Origin: UBA1941 sp046329555
GTDB taxonomy: Bacteria > Bacteroidota > Bacteroidia > Chitinophagales > LD1
Reading direction: 5' to 3'
DNA length: 64,000 nucleotides
Assembly (NCBI GenBank): GCA_046329555.1
Contig: JAXLUK010000004.1
Span: 186,001 to 250,000 of the forward strand
A model generated the notes under the pieces. The model worked only from the letters and a program-made list of their open reading frames with translations. It did not search any database and was not told the DNA's origin. The translations under genes were made by a program, and so were the position numbers. Positions 35,079-44,864 of the stretch are shown in pieces; positions within the stretch are counted from its first letter, which is position 1; every line of letters starts with the position of its first letter.

Positions 35079-36263
35079 CTATTTCAGCGCCTCCCGCAAA
35101 TCATCAATAATCAGTTGCGCATCTTCAATGCCAACAGCCAGCCGAACTAATCCATCGGCAATGCCATATTTTAAACGCTGGGCCCGCGGCACAAATGAAT
35201 GCGACATCGACGCCGGATGCTGTATCAAGGTATCTGCTGTTCCTAAAGAGGCCGTCAATTGGCACCACTTCACCCTATTCATCAGCTTCTTTCCGGCTCG
35301 TATGCCGTCTTTTAATTCAAAAGATAACACGCCGCCAAAATCATGCATCTGTTTTTTCGCCAGCCCGTGGTGAGGATGCGAAGGCAGACCGGGATAATGC
35401 ACAACGGCAACCGATGTGTGCTTTTGCAACCATTGCGCCACTTGCATGGCGTTGGCGCAATGCCGTGGCATGCGCAGATGAAAAGTTTTCAATCCATTAT
35501 TTAACAACCAGGCATCAAAAGGCGCAATAATAGATCCGTGCAATTTACGCGTGGTCCAGATGCGTTGCATTAATGCTTCGTTACGGCCCACTACCATACC
35601 ACTCAAACTATTGCCGTGGCCGTTTAAATACTTCGTTGAAGAATGCACTACCAAATCAAAACCATGTTTTAAAGGTCGTTGCAAAAGTGGTGAAGCAAAA
35701 GTGCTGTCTATCACCGAAACCGCCCCTGTGCGCTTTGCCAGTTTAGCCAAAGCCGTTAAGTCATACACACTCAAAGTTGGATTGGCCGGAGATTCTACAT
35801 ACATCAACCGGGGCCGCTCTTGCTGTAATAAGCGTTGCGTTACCTCCAAATCAGCCGGATCGAAAAAAATCACCTTGAGCTTTAATTGCTGCTCAGTATG
35901 CCGGATGTAATCTACGGTGGTGCCGTATACATTGCCTTGCATCAACACCGTATCTCCTGCCTGTAATAGCGTTTGCATCAACGCCGAAATAGCCGCCATC
36001 CCTGAGCTGAATGCCAATGCCTGTGCGGGTTTTGGCAGATCATAGCCTTCCAGCGCTGCTAATTTTTCTTCCACAAGAACCGCATTAGGATGCGACCATC
36101 TCGAATAAATAAACGCTTCTTCCTTTCCTTCAAAAACCTTGCTGGCGTGCTCAGCACTTTCATAGATGTAGGTAGATGACAAGTACACAGGCGCAACATG
36201 CGTTAACGGCGTATCGGGATGCGCATCGCGCACGGTAATGCTGGAAATCGGCAATTTCTTCAT
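35079..36263 (-). CDS. PLP-dependent trans-sulfuration enzyme (Cys/Met metabolism family)
   Basis: A 394-residue cytoplasmic enzyme of the cystathionine synthase/lyase and methionine gamma-lyase group. The PLP lysine is Lys211 (HSSTKYLNGHG); the cofactor contacts FSSGMAAISA and YVESPANPTL are present, and FIYSRWSHPNAVLVEEKLA is the N-terminal substrate block. Which of cystathionine gamma-synthase, beta- or gamma-lyase it is cannot be settled by eye. The ATG at 36263 is chosen over 36287. Divergent from the SDR gene by 58 nt. Confidence 0.9.
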   Translation of the reverse strand: MKKLPISSITVRDAHPDTPLTHVAPVYLSSTYIYESAEHASKVFEGKEEAFIYSRWSHPNAVLVEEKLAALEGYDLPKPAQALAFSSGMAAISALMQTLLQAGDTVLMQGNVYGTTVDYIRHTEQQLKLKVIFFDPADLEVTQRLLQQERPRLMYVESPANPTLSVYDLTALAKLAKRTGAVSVIDSTFASPLLQRPLKHGFDLVVHSSTKYLNGHGNSLSGMVVGRNEALMQRIWTTRKLHGSIIAPFDAWLLNNGLKTFHLRMPRHCANAMQVAQWLQKHTSVAVVHYPGLPSHPHHGLAKKQMHDFGGVLSFELKDGIRAGKKLMNRVKWCQLTASLGTADTLIQHPASMSHSFVPRAQRLKYGIADGLVRLAVGIEDAQLIIDDLREALK

Positions 36264-36321
36264 ACCCCAAAGGTAATGGTTCCACATTTTCCAATTGAAG
36301 AATAAACCCTACGTTCGTGGC

Positions 36322-37089
36322 ATGATAAAAGGGAAATGGGTGTTGATTACCGGTGCCACCAGCGGCATTGGCCGCGCTACCGCCGAATTAATGGCGAAAA
36401 ACGGCGCCTCGCTGATTCTTACAGGTCGGCGGGAAGAGCGCCTGGAGGCTGCGCAGCATGTACTGCATGAAAAATACGGCACTGAGGTAAAAACTTACGC
36501 CTTCGATGTGCGCTCATTCAACGATGCCGTGAAAATGGCCAACGACTTATCTGACTCTGGTATCATACCCGATATTCTGATCAATAATGCCGGATTGGCT
36601 TCAGGAAAGGATAAAATTTACGAAGGCCTGCTAAGCGATTGGGAACGCATGATTGATACTAATATTAAAGGATTGTTGTTTATAACTCGCGCGATGTTAC
36701 CACTAATGGTAGCCCGCAATATCGGCCACATTATCAATATTGGCAGCACAGCCGGCCATTTAGTTTACCCGGAAGGAAATGTTTACAACGCCACTAAATT
36801 CGCCGTAAAAGCCCTGAATGAAAGCATCAACCTTGATTTAGCGGGTACGGCTTTAAGGTGTTGCTCTATTGACCCCGGCGCTTGTGAAACAGAATTCAGT
36901 GAGGTACGTTTTCACGGCGATAAAAACAAAGCGCGTAAGGTGTATGAAGGTTACCAACCACTCAAACCTGAAGATGTCGCAGAAACCATTCTTTACGTTT
37001 GCAATACGCCGCCACACGTCAATATTGCTAATATCGTGGTGTACCCTACTGCCCAGCGCTCCTACTACGTTTGGGATAAGAACAACTAG
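36322..37089 (+). CDS. Short-chain dehydrogenase/reductase, YdfG-like
   Basis: A 255-residue classical SDR. NADP loop LITGATSGIGRATAE, NNAGLASG, Ser in NIGSTAGH and YNATK as the YxxxK motif. The pattern EGxxSDWExMIDTNIKGLL and the C-terminal block with PEDVAETILYVCNTPPHVNI match YdfG-type NADP-dependent 3-hydroxy acid or serine dehydrogenases; the substrate is inferred. I chose the ATG at 36322 over a TTG at 36295. It converges on the MarC gene with a 4-nt overlap. Confidence 0.88.
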   Translation: MIKGKWVLITGATSGIGRATAELMAKNGASLILTGRREERLEAAQHVLHEKYGTEVKTYAFDVRSFNDAVKMANDLSDSGIIPDILINNAGLASGKDKIYEGLLSDWERMIDTNIKGLLFITRAMLPLMVARNIGHIINIGSTAGHLVYPEGNVYNATKFAVKALNESINLDLAGTALRCCSIDPGACETEFSEVRFHGDKNKARKVYEGYQPLKPEDVAETILYVCNTPPHVNIANIVVYPTAQRSYYVWDKNN

Positions 37090-37667
37090 AATTTCAAGTG
37101 AATCAGTTGCATGGCCGCAACGAAGATTTTCACTGCAATAGCGATCAGAATAACGCCAAAGAATTTTTTCATGGCGCCCAGCGCCGCCTCACCTATTTTT
37201 TCTTCCAGCCATGAAACCGAATGCAACACGCCATAAACTACTACCAGATTCAGTAAAATGCCGATGAGAATTTCCGGCAGGCTGTAAACCGACCGAAGCG
37301 ACATAATGGTAGTCAGCGTTCCGGAACCCGCTAAAAGCGGAAATCCCAACGGAACAATACTACCCGTCTTGCCCATATTAGGGTCTTGTTTAAACAAATT
37401 AATACCCAATACCAGCTCAATTCCCAAAATAAAAATGACTATCGAACCGGCTACAGCAAATGAAGGTACATCTACACCCATCAACTTCAGCAATGATTCG
37501 CCTACAAAAAGAAACAACACCATCAGAAAGCCTGCAAACAACGTAGCCGTCAACGGTCGGAATTCTACTTCCTTATTCTTCAAACTGATGATAACGGGCA
37601 ATCCGCCAATCACATCAATAACCGCAAATAGGGTGAAGGTAACCGTTAAAATGTTGGCTAGATTCAT
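37086..37667 (-). CDS. MarC-family integral membrane protein
   Basis: A 193-residue protein with six hydrophobic segments. The opening NLANILTVTFTLFAVIDVIGGLPVI and the PLGFPLLAGSGTLTTIMSL block are MarC/UPF0056 signatures. Despite the name, no antibiotic role is established for the family. The ATG at 37667 is chosen; the longer frame to 37880 runs antisense through cysQ. Divergent from cysQ with 46 nt between starts. Confidence 0.9.
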   Translation of the reverse strand: MNLANILTVTFTLFAVIDVIGGLPVIISLKNKEVEFRPLTATLFAGFLMVLFLFVGESLLKLMGVDVPSFAVAGSIVIFILGIELVLGINLFKQDPNMGKTGSIVPLGFPLLAGSGTLTTIMSLRSVYSLPEILIGILLNLVVVYGVLHSVSWLEEKIGEAALGAMKKFFGVILIAIAVKIFVAAMQLIHLKF

Positions 37668-37713
37668 ATTGGCGCAAAAGTAATTATTTTGGGAGGTGCT
37701 TTGGCCATCGCAA

Positions 37714-38517
37714 ATGCAACAAGCAGATTTACATTTCTTCGTTACGTTGATGCAGGAAACCGGTGCGGGTATCATGAGATGGTTCCGGCGTGAGGTGTTT
37801 ATTGACAGAAAAAGTGATGACTCGCCGGTGACCATTGCCGACCGCGAGGCCAACAATTTTTTGGTGGCTGCCATAGGCAATCGCTATTCCGGCGCTCATT
37901 TTATAACTGAAGAATCGCCCTTGCCACCGTACGAAATACGTCGGCAATGGTCGTCGGTTTGGTTGATTGATCCCTTAGACGGCACCAAAGAATTTATTCG
38001 TGGCGATACTGGTTTTACAGTGAATGTTGCGCTCATTGAAAATGGCATGCCCGTTTTCGGAATGGTATATGCGCCGGCACTGAACGAATGGTACTTAGGT
38101 GGTCAGCAAATGGGCAGTTACAAATCGGTAGCCGCCAGTGAACCGCATGAATGGAACAGTAATGGGGTTTTCTTTCAAAAACTATCCACCAACTATACGA
38201 ACTACATTGAAAAAAGTGAGGTGCACGCACTGGTAAGCAACTCACATGCAACAAAGGAGACTGCTGATTTTTTAAATGGATTACACGAACAAGGTAAAAC
38301 CGTTACGACCACTGCCGTAGGAAGTTCGCTTAAAACGTGCCGGGTTGCGGCCGGATTGGCAGATATTTATCCCAGATTTGGTCCAACATCAGAATGGGAT
38401 ACAGCAGCGGCACATGCGGTAGCCATATACGCAGGAAGAAAGGTAGTAACACCGGAAGGCATTCCATTGCAATACAATAAGCCAGATATCATCAATCCTG
38501 CGTTCCTGGTGTATTGA
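37714..38517 (+). CDS. cysQ: 3'(2'),5'-bisphosphate nucleotidase
   Basis: A 267-residue magnesium-dependent phosphatase of the inositol monophosphatase fold that hydrolyses 3'-phosphoadenosine 5'-phosphate left by sulfate assimilation and sulfation. Metal motifs: Glu-Glu in ITEESPL, DPLDGTKEF and WDTAAAHAV near the C-terminus. SDDSPVTIADREAN is the usual N-terminal block. ATG at 37714 is preferred over a GTG at 37696. Its stop abuts that of the histidine kinase on the other strand. Confidence 0.93.
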   Translation: MQQADLHFFVTLMQETGAGIMRWFRREVFIDRKSDDSPVTIADREANNFLVAAIGNRYSGAHFITEESPLPPYEIRRQWSSVWLIDPLDGTKEFIRGDTGFTVNVALIENGMPVFGMVYAPALNEWYLGGQQMGSYKSVAASEPHEWNSNGVFFQKLSTNYTNYIEKSEVHALVSNSHATKETADFLNGLHEQGKTVTTTAVGSSLKTCRVAAGLADIYPRFGPTSEWDTAAAHAVAIYAGRKVVTPEGIPLQYNKPDIINPAFLVY

Positions 38518-40410
38518 TTACTTCTGAAGCGTAAAGAAAACCGTAGTACCCTTACCAGGCGCCGATTCCAGCCAAATTTGCCCATTGTGGCGTTCGGTAA
38601 TTTTCCGGCAAATGGATAAGCCGATACCAGAACCCTGATATTTATCATGGGAATGCAAACGGGTAAACAATTGAAACACCTGATCGCGGTATTTCATATC
38701 CATTCCAATACCATTATCTTCTACCTTAAACAACCAGTGCTTATCCTTGCTTTCTGCCGTAACCTTAATCACCGGCTTCGCTTGCGCATGAAATTTGATG
38801 GCATTGCTGAAGAGGTTTTGAAACAACTGACGAATCTGTAATTCATCGCAGTAAACTTCCGGCAAATCGAAATACAATATCGATGCTTCGTTTTCTTCAA
38901 TACTCGTTTTCAAATCAGCCTGCACCTTTTTCAATAAATCAGGAAGATTAACGATGGTAAACGGCTTGCCCGAGGTACTTACACGTGAAAAATCTAATAG
39001 CCCGCTAATAAGGGTATTCATCCTGCCAGCGCCGGTAATAATGTTCTGAATAAACTCCTCTGATTCTGGCGTGAGCTTACCTTCATTTCTTCGCTGCAAC
39101 AATTGCGCAAAACCAGTGAGCGAACGCAGCGGCTCCCGCAAATCATGTGAGGCGATATAGGCAAATTTTTCCAGCTCGGTGTTCGACGTGATGTATCGTT
39201 CTAACTGTTGGTTCTTTTCAAACAACTCACGGTTAGTTTGATCAAGCTTACGCTGAACCGCTTTAATATCTGAGACATCTCTAACGATAACAATCACCTG
39301 ATGATCGTTCAGCGGACTGATACGAAATTCATAGTAGAACGTGAAGTGTTGTTCTTCCTGCTCAAACTCCATGGATTGCAGCGTTTGCTCGGAAATAGCC
39401 CGCTGCATCGTTCGAAATAAAAGTCCATGCTGATTTTCAGGAACAATGGAAGCAATAGACTGTCCTACAAACTGCATATCACCCAGCAATTCCCGGTGTG
39501 ATTCATTGGGATAAAAATCTACAATAATCCCGTCATTACCCACAGTAAAAACCATATCCGGAATGGCGCATAGAATGGCTTTTCTGGATTCCTCAATTTC
39601 ACCTAAACGTGATTCGGTATTTTTCAGATCCGTTACATCACTCAGAGCAATCAATACCTGCCGGGGAACGCCCTGCTCGTCGCGAAGAAAAACTGAACCC
39701 CTTGACAGCATATACCGAATAGAACCAGTTCCTTCTACCACAGGGAATACATCGGTAGCCACAGCGCCGTCTTCTAATCGCAATAACTCAGCAACATAAT
39801 TTTTAGCCTGTGGATGATAATCGGGATGAATCAGGGCTAATGCCCCTTTGGGCAATTTTTCAGGCTCATACTTTAACCACTTGGCCATATCAACACTCCG
39901 ATATATGGCCTCAAGCGTTTGAACATCTAAGATGGATATAGAAACTGGAGAAACCGCATTTACCTTCTCCTGAAAACTTCTGTAATTCGATAAATCGAGT
40001 TCCCGCTGCTGTCGTTCCCTTTCAGCCGCCAGGGTAACATTATCGAAATTATAAACATAAACCAGCCGGCAGGCCTCACCGCGGAACTGAACATCCGTGC
40101 TTCTGCATTGGATGGGAATAATCTGACCATGTACATCCACAAAGCGAATGAGCGCTACTGTATTGGGTCCGGCCAGATCAACCGATTCCGCAATCCGAGA
40201 AGCCAACATCGCACGGTCATCCTGGTAAACAAACTCCAGAAGGTTTCGATTGATTAAACGAGAATCATCGGTGGTGCCTAGTAAATCCAGAATGAGTTTG
40301 TTGGCGTATCGGATAATGCCGTTGCGATGCAACACTATCGGGAAGGGAGATATATCCACGATGGACTCAAAATCAGCCGCAAGCCTCGTCATCACAACTT
40401 CTTCTCCCAT
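38518..40410 (-). CDS. Soluble PAS-domain sensor histidine kinase
   Basis: A 630-residue kinase without membrane segments. Three to four PAS-like blocks fill residues 1-390, with coiled links (ERERQQRELDLSNYR; QRKLDQTNRELFEKNQQLER). The HisKA box has His422 (YIASHDLREPLRSLTGF); the HATPase domain shows the N box (NLFSNAIKFH), G1 (VEDNGIGMD) and G2 (GSGIGLSICRK). The layout resembles phytochrome-like cytoplasmic kinases but without the chromophore module. No receiver or response regulator gene is adjacent, so it is an orphan. It starts 49 nt after the GH3 gene and may be read with it. Confidence 0.94.
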   Translation of the reverse strand: MGEEVVMTRLAADFESIVDISPFPIVLHRNGIIRYANKLILDLLGTTDDSRLINRNLLEFVYQDDRAMLASRIAESVDLAGPNTVALIRFVDVHGQIIPIQCRSTDVQFRGEACRLVYVYNFDNVTLAAERERQQRELDLSNYRSFQEKVNAVSPVSISILDVQTLEAIYRSVDMAKWLKYEPEKLPKGALALIHPDYHPQAKNYVAELLRLEDGAVATDVFPVVEGTGSIRYMLSRGSVFLRDEQGVPRQVLIALSDVTDLKNTESRLGEIEESRKAILCAIPDMVFTVGNDGIIVDFYPNESHRELLGDMQFVGQSIASIVPENQHGLLFRTMQRAISEQTLQSMEFEQEEQHFTFYYEFRISPLNDHQVIVIVRDVSDIKAVQRKLDQTNRELFEKNQQLERYITSNTELEKFAYIASHDLREPLRSLTGFAQLLQRRNEGKLTPESEEFIQNIITGAGRMNTLISGLLDFSRVSTSGKPFTIVNLPDLLKKVQADLKTSIEENEASILYFDLPEVYCDELQIRQLFQNLFSNAIKFHAQAKPVIKVTAESKDKHWLFKVEDNGIGMDMKYRDQVFQLFTRLHSHDKYQGSGIGLSICRKITERHNGQIWLESAPGKGTTVFFTLQK

Positions 40411-40459
40411 AATTCACGTACCCTTTTCCTGTATGAAAGTAAGAAAAAGTCTGGAAGTA

Positions 40460-41947
40460 TCAACGGAGAATAGCTTCCAGAAATTGGCGCGATTGGTGCA
40501 ATCGCATCAACTTTTGTTGAACGCCTAATTGTCGTTCCTGCTGCAGCCATGCATAAAAGCGCCCTGGTGCAACCTCGTGAACAATGGGCATCGTCATTAG
40601 CAAATCGCCAGAACGCTTCGCCGCATAATCACTATTCCGAAGTTGCAATTCAAGGTCTAGTGCGTGCGTAAATAAATCGAGATTAGCCGGTGGCTGCAGA
40701 AACTCTATCGCCCATTCATGACAACCTCTATGACCTGAAATAAAACAAGGGGCAGCCGTATACTCACGAACCATGGCTCCTGTTTGATGCGCAGCAGCCG
40801 CAATTGCGCTATCGGCATTGGCTACCGTCACTTCCTCTCCAAAAGCATTAATGAAATGCTGTGTACGACCAGTAATCTGAATCCGGTGAGGAAACAAACT
40901 GGTAAATTGAATAGTGTCGCCAAGCTGATAACGCCATAACCCGCAATTCGTAGTAATCACCATCGCATACGGTACCTGCGTGGTTACAGCCTCCAGCGGC
41001 ACTACATCCCCATGGGAACCACTGCCCAGCGAAATGAATTCGTAAAAAACGCCGTTATCACAGGCCAGTAACATATCATCAGCATCAATAACATCCTGAA
41101 AGGCAAAAAATCCCTCAGAGGCGTTGTACACATTGAAGTAGTTCATCTTTCTACCCACTAACGCTTCGAATGAAGAACGATACGGCAACATGCTAACACC
41201 ACCGTGCGCGTAGAATTCCAATTCAGGCCAAAGCGTACCAATATCTTTTGCTCCGGTAAGATCCAGCACCCGTTGTAACAAGAGCAACGTCCAGGATGGC
41301 ACACCGCTGATATTGGTGATATTTTGGCGCGAGGTAGTCCGTGCAATGGCATCCAGCTTTTCCTGCCATTGAGGAATTAGGGCAACCTCTAAACCCGGGG
41401 TACGATAGTGTTGTATCCAACCTGGTAAATTTTTCATGAGAATAGCCGATACGTCACCCGTAAAAGCGCGGTTTTCAGGATAGCAGCTTCCGCCCATTAC
41501 CAAACCCTTCCCCATAAAAAATCTGCTTGACGGTACCTGATGTAAAAAGCAACTCAGAAAATCTTTTCCCGTTCGGATATGCAATTGTTCTAATCCCTCA
41601 TCAGTAACGGGAATGAACTTGCTGGGTGCTCCGGAAGTGCCACTTGATTTAGCAAACCAACGCGTAACTCCAGGCCAAAGCACATCCCGTTCGCCCTCAC
41701 GGGAGCGTTCAATAAAAGGCAACAAACTATTGTAATCCTGCAGCGGAATGCACTTTGCAAATTGCTCATAGCTCCACGACGCCTGGATTTGGTGTTGTTG
41801 TCCCCAAACGGTTTGTGCACCGCGTGTCAATAAATTTTTGAAAAGTTGTTGCTGCGCCTGCAGCGGATGATTCCGATAAGCATCAATTCGCTTCATGCGC
41901 ATGGCAAAATGCCGCTTTGCTACAACCGATGCTACCTGCTTCAACAT
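40460..41947 (-). CDS. GH3-family acyl-acid-amido synthetase-like protein
   Basis: A 495-residue member of the GH3 adenylate-forming family. The nucleotide-binding Ser/Thr-rich loop is FAKSSGTSGAPSKFIPVT (about residues 93-110); FYAHGGVSMLPYRSSFE, NVYNASEGFFAFQD and YQLGDTIQFT follow as motifs 2 and 3. Plant GH3 proteins conjugate amino acids to hormone acids; the bacterial substrates are unknown. It has no membrane segment. Divergent from lpxC/fabZ with 39 nt between starts; probable operon with the kinase downstream. Confidence 0.9.
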   Translation of the reverse strand: MLKQVASVVAKRHFAMRMKRIDAYRNHPLQAQQQLFKNLLTRGAQTVWGQQHQIQASWSYEQFAKCIPLQDYNSLLPFIERSREGERDVLWPGVTRWFAKSSGTSGAPSKFIPVTDEGLEQLHIRTGKDFLSCFLHQVPSSRFFMGKGLVMGGSCYPENRAFTGDVSAILMKNLPGWIQHYRTPGLEVALIPQWQEKLDAIARTTSRQNITNISGVPSWTLLLLQRVLDLTGAKDIGTLWPELEFYAHGGVSMLPYRSSFEALVGRKMNYFNVYNASEGFFAFQDVIDADDMLLACDNGVFYEFISLGSGSHGDVVPLEAVTTQVPYAMVITTNCGLWRYQLGDTIQFTSLFPHRIQITGRTQHFINAFGEEVTVANADSAIAAAAHQTGAMVREYTAAPCFISGHRGCHEWAIEFLQPPANLDLFTHALDLELQLRNSDYAAKRSGDLLMTMPIVHEVAPGRFYAWLQQERQLGVQQKLMRLHQSRQFLEAILR

Positions 41948-41963
41948 AACTCTTCAAAAATGC

Positions 41964-41971
41964 TACTTTTG
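41964..41971 (+). promoter_or_regulatory. -7 box TACTTTTG of lpxC/fabZ
   Basis: A full match to TAnnTTTG, 15 nt before the ATG at 41987; a -33 TTG is not seen at the usual spacing. It supports the 41987 start over the longer frame from 41846. Confidence 0.5.
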
Positions 41972-41986
41972 ACAACTTTTGAAAGA

Positions 41987-43396
41987 ATGAATTCATTTCA
42001 GCACACCATAAAGGCCCCCATTGCCATTGATGGCGTAGGATTACATACCGGGCATGCCGTAACTTTAACTTTTAATCCGGCCGAACCCGGCCATGGCATT
42101 AAGTTTCAGCGCATCGATTTGCCGGAACAACCAGTTATTCCAGCAGATTGCGATCTGGTAACAACCGTTGAACGCGGCACCACGCTGGAAAAAGCGGGCG
42201 CGCGGGTGAGCACAGTGGAACATGTCATGGCGGCATTGGCCGGCCTACAGATAGATAATGTGCTGATTACACTCAATGGCCCGGAGGTGCCGATTTTAGA
42301 TGGAAGCGCGATTGAATTTGTGAAGGTGCTGGAAAAAGCAGGTATCAAGGAACAAGCCGAGCCGCGAGACGTTTTTGAGTTGCGTTCAACTTTCAGCTAT
42401 TACGATAAGGAAAATGGCGTAGAAATGTTGGCCATGCCCAGTGATCATTACCGGATTACTACTATGGTTGATTACAAATCAGAAGTTTTAGGGCAGCAAC
42501 ACGCCAGCCTGAATAATCTGGCTGATTTCAAGAAAGAAATTTGTGCAGCACGAACCTTTTGTTTTCTGCATGAATTGGAATATTTGTACGATACGGGCTT
42601 AATTAAAGGCGGCGATGTCAATAATGCCATTGTAATAGTAGATAAGCCAGTGTCGCAGGAACAATATGCCAAGTTGCAGCGGCTTTTCAACAAGCCTGAC
42701 ATCACTGTGGTGAAGGAAGGTATTCTGAACAATGTAAAACTGCACCATCCTAATGAACCAGCACGGCATAAATTGCTGGATGTGTTGGGCGATTTGGCGT
42801 TGATTGGAACACCCATAAACGCCAATATTATTGCAACACGACCCGGACATAAGTCAAATGTGGAATTTGCAAAGAAGATCAAGGCATTCATCAAGAAAGC
42901 GCGGCAAACTGATGTGCCGGTTTATGATCCGAATACGCCCCCAGTGGTAGATATTGAAGGTATTAAGAAGTTATTGCCACACCGCTATCCATTCTTATTG
43001 ATTGACAAGGTGATTTATGTAGACAAGAAAACGGTAATCGGTCTTAAAAATGTGACCAGCAATGAAGAATTCTTTAATGGGCACTTCCCCGGAAATCCTG
43101 TGATGCCCGGGGTTTTGCAGATTGAAGCCATGGCACAAACCGGAGGTATTCTGGTATTAAACGAAGTACCCAATCCCGAGGATTATGATACCTATTTTTT
43201 AAAAATCGATAAGGCTAAGTTCAAGCATAAGGTGGTTCCCGGTGATACGATTTTGTTTAAGCTGGAGTTGATTGCGCCCGTTCGCCGTGGCCTGGTAGAG
43301 ATGAAAGGTTCGGCATACGTTGGAAACAAACTGGTGGCCGAAGCAGAACTGATGGCTCAAATTGTAGATCGAAAAAAACTAGCCGCCAAACAATAA
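41987..43396 (+). CDS. lpxC/fabZ: Bifunctional LpxC deacetylase / FabZ dehydratase fusion
   Basis: A 469-residue fusion typical of Bacteroidota. Residues 1-310 are LpxC, the zinc deacetylase of UDP-3-O-acyl-GlcNAc, the committed lipid A step: GVGLHTG, VEHVMAALAGLQIDN, EVPILDGSA and the zinc-binding HKLLDVLGDL. Residues about 320-469 are FabZ, the 3-hydroxyacyl-ACP dehydratase: LLPHRYPFLLIDKV with catalytic His, and GHFPGNPVMPGVLQIEAMAQ with catalytic Glu. Sharing one chain couples acyl supply and lipid A. First gene of lpxC/fabZ-lpxA-ABC ATPase. Confidence 0.97.
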   Translation: MNSFQHTIKAPIAIDGVGLHTGHAVTLTFNPAEPGHGIKFQRIDLPEQPVIPADCDLVTTVERGTTLEKAGARVSTVEHVMAALAGLQIDNVLITLNGPEVPILDGSAIEFVKVLEKAGIKEQAEPRDVFELRSTFSYYDKENGVEMLAMPSDHYRITTMVDYKSEVLGQQHASLNNLADFKKEICAARTFCFLHELEYLYDTGLIKGGDVNNAIVIVDKPVSQEQYAKLQRLFNKPDITVVKEGILNNVKLHHPNEPARHKLLDVLGDLALIGTPINANIIATRPGHKSNVEFAKKIKAFIKKARQTDVPVYDPNTPPVVDIEGIKKLLPHRYPFLLIDKVIYVDKKTVIGLKNVTSNEEFFNGHFPGNPVMPGVLQIEAMAQTGGILVLNEVPNPEDYDTYFLKIDKAKFKHKVVPGDTILFKLELIAPVRRGLVEMKGSAYVGNKLVAEAELMAQIVDRKKLAAKQ

Positions 43397-43427
43397 AAGC
43401 TGTTTTTCGCAGTTATTACGAATCAAC

Positions 43428-44219
43428 ATGAATCAACCTTTCTCATTCATACATCCTGGCGCTAAAGTGGCGGAAACCGCCATCATTGAACCATTCGTCT
43501 CCATTAGTAAAGATGTGGAAATTGGCGAAGGCACCTGGATTGGTCCACACGCTACCATTATGGAAGGGGCGCGCATCGGTCGGAACTGTAAGATTTTCCC
43601 GGGCGCGGTGATTTCTGCCATTCCTCAGGACCTGAAGTATAAAGGAGAACAGACACTGGTTGAAATTGGCGACAATGTGGTGATTCGCGAGTTTGTGACC
43701 ATCAACCGCGGAACAGAGCACAGCATGACCACCAAGATTGGCAATAACTCGATGTTAATGGCTTATGTGCACATTGCGCATGACTGCTCCATTGGCAATA
43801 ATTGCATTCTGGCCAACAATACCAATCTTGCCGGTCACATTACTATAGAAGACAATGCCATTCTTGGTGGTGCCTGCAACATTCAGCAATTCGTAAAAAT
43901 TGGGCGGCATGCCATACTATCCGGAGGGAGTTTAGTGAATAAGGATATTCCTCCTTTTGTACGCGCGGCCCGTCATCCTACCTGTTATGCCGGGGTCAAT
44001 TCTATCGGCCTTCGCCGCCGCGGATTCACTACAGAACAAATTAACCACATTCTGGATATCTATAGAATCATTTACGTTCGGGGGCTCAACGTTTCCAACG
44101 CCATTAAATTGGTTGAAACGGAAATCAGAGACAGCCCGGAAAAAGATGAAATCGTATCTTTTATTCGCGAAAGTGTGCGCGGTATTATGAAAGGATTCAA
44201 CAGCAAGTTTGAAGAATAA
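43428..44219 (+). CDS. lpxA: Acyl-ACP:UDP-GlcNAc O-acyltransferase
   Basis: A 263-residue left-handed beta-helix acyltransferase starting lipid A synthesis. Hexapeptide repeats run from residue 8 to about 185 (IHPGAKVAETAIIEPF, IGEGTWIGPHATI, IGNNSMLMAYVHIAHDC), with the catalytic His in YVHIAHDCSIG. The C-terminal helical domain has GLRRRGFTTEQI. It starts 31 nt after lpxC/fabZ, and its stop overlaps the next ATG by one base (TAATG). Confidence 0.97.
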   Translation: MNQPFSFIHPGAKVAETAIIEPFVSISKDVEIGEGTWIGPHATIMEGARIGRNCKIFPGAVISAIPQDLKYKGEQTLVEIGDNVVIREFVTINRGTEHSMTTKIGNNSMLMAYVHIAHDCSIGNNCILANNTNLAGHITIEDNAILGGACNIQQFVKIGRHAILSGGSLVNKDIPPFVRAARHPTCYAGVNSIGLRRRGFTTEQINHILDIYRIIYVRGLNVSNAIKLVETEIRDSPEKDEIVSFIRESVRGIMKGFNSKFEE

Positions 44220-44830
44220 TGTCTGCTGCGGGTTTAACGATTGAATTACACGACGTAGCTAAAAAGTTTGGTGCTACCACCATTTTTAAGGAGATCAATG
44301 CCTTGTTCACTCAAGGAAATCGATATGCCATTGTAGGTGCTAATGGTTCCGGAAAATCTACCTTAATCAAAATCATTGCCGGGTATATGTCGCCCGACCG
44401 CGGAACGATTTCCTATCAACTGGTAAATCCGGTGCCTCCAGAGGAGGTGAGTCAGTTAGTGGCCATTAGTGCACCCTATGTAGAGTTACCGGAAGAACTA
44501 ACAGTTGAAGAACTAGTTCATTTTCATGCCAAACTGAAAGGGTTATCGATTGCCGGGAACGATTTGATACAGGAATTGCAAATAGCACGTACCAAAGAAA
44601 TCCGACATTGTTCTTCGGGAATGAAACAGCGGCTTAAGTTGGCACTTGCCTTGTATTCAAAGGCAACCATTTTGCTACTGGATGAACCTACCGCCAATTT
44701 TGACGATGTCTGGAAGCATTGGTATCACAACGAATTGAAACAACAATCGGGTAAACTGATTGTCATCGCGTCTAACGAACCTGCTGAATATGAAGGCGCA
44801 TCCCAGGTGATTCAGTTGGGATTGATTTAG
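44219..44830 (+). CDS. Orphan ABC ATPase in the lipid A operon
   Basis: A 203-residue ABC ATPase with Walker A GANGSGKST, signature CSSGMKQRLKL (first residue differs from LSGG) and Walker B LLLDEPTANFD. It is short, resembling the CcmA/heme-exporter size class, with the D-loop followed by an abbreviated end. No permease gene is adjacent. The stop-start overlap with lpxA shows tight co-expression with lipid A enzymes; its transport partner is unknown. Confidence 0.85.
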   Translation: MSAAGLTIELHDVAKKFGATTIFKEINALFTQGNRYAIVGANGSGKSTLIKIIAGYMSPDRGTISYQLVNPVPPEEVSQLVAISAPYVELPEELTVEELVHFHAKLKGLSIAGNDLIQELQIARTKEIRHCSSGMKQRLKLALALYSKATILLLDEPTANFDDVWKHWYHNELKQQSGKLIVIASNEPAEYEGASQVIQLGLI

Positions 44831-44864
44831 CTTATTTTTCCGCAGATTTATTCATCTTCGCCTG

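Noticed and set aside
34917..35150. 77-codon plus-strand ORF reaching into the trans-sulfuration gene
   Set aside because: Half lies in the GC-rich element and half antisense to a certain gene.
37086..37667. Multiple antibiotic resistance gene based on the MarC name
   Set aside because: The family has no established resistance function; only membership is supported.
44219..44830. Antibiotic or toxin export cassette
   Set aside because: ATPase alone, coupled to lipid A genes, without permease or immunity gene.
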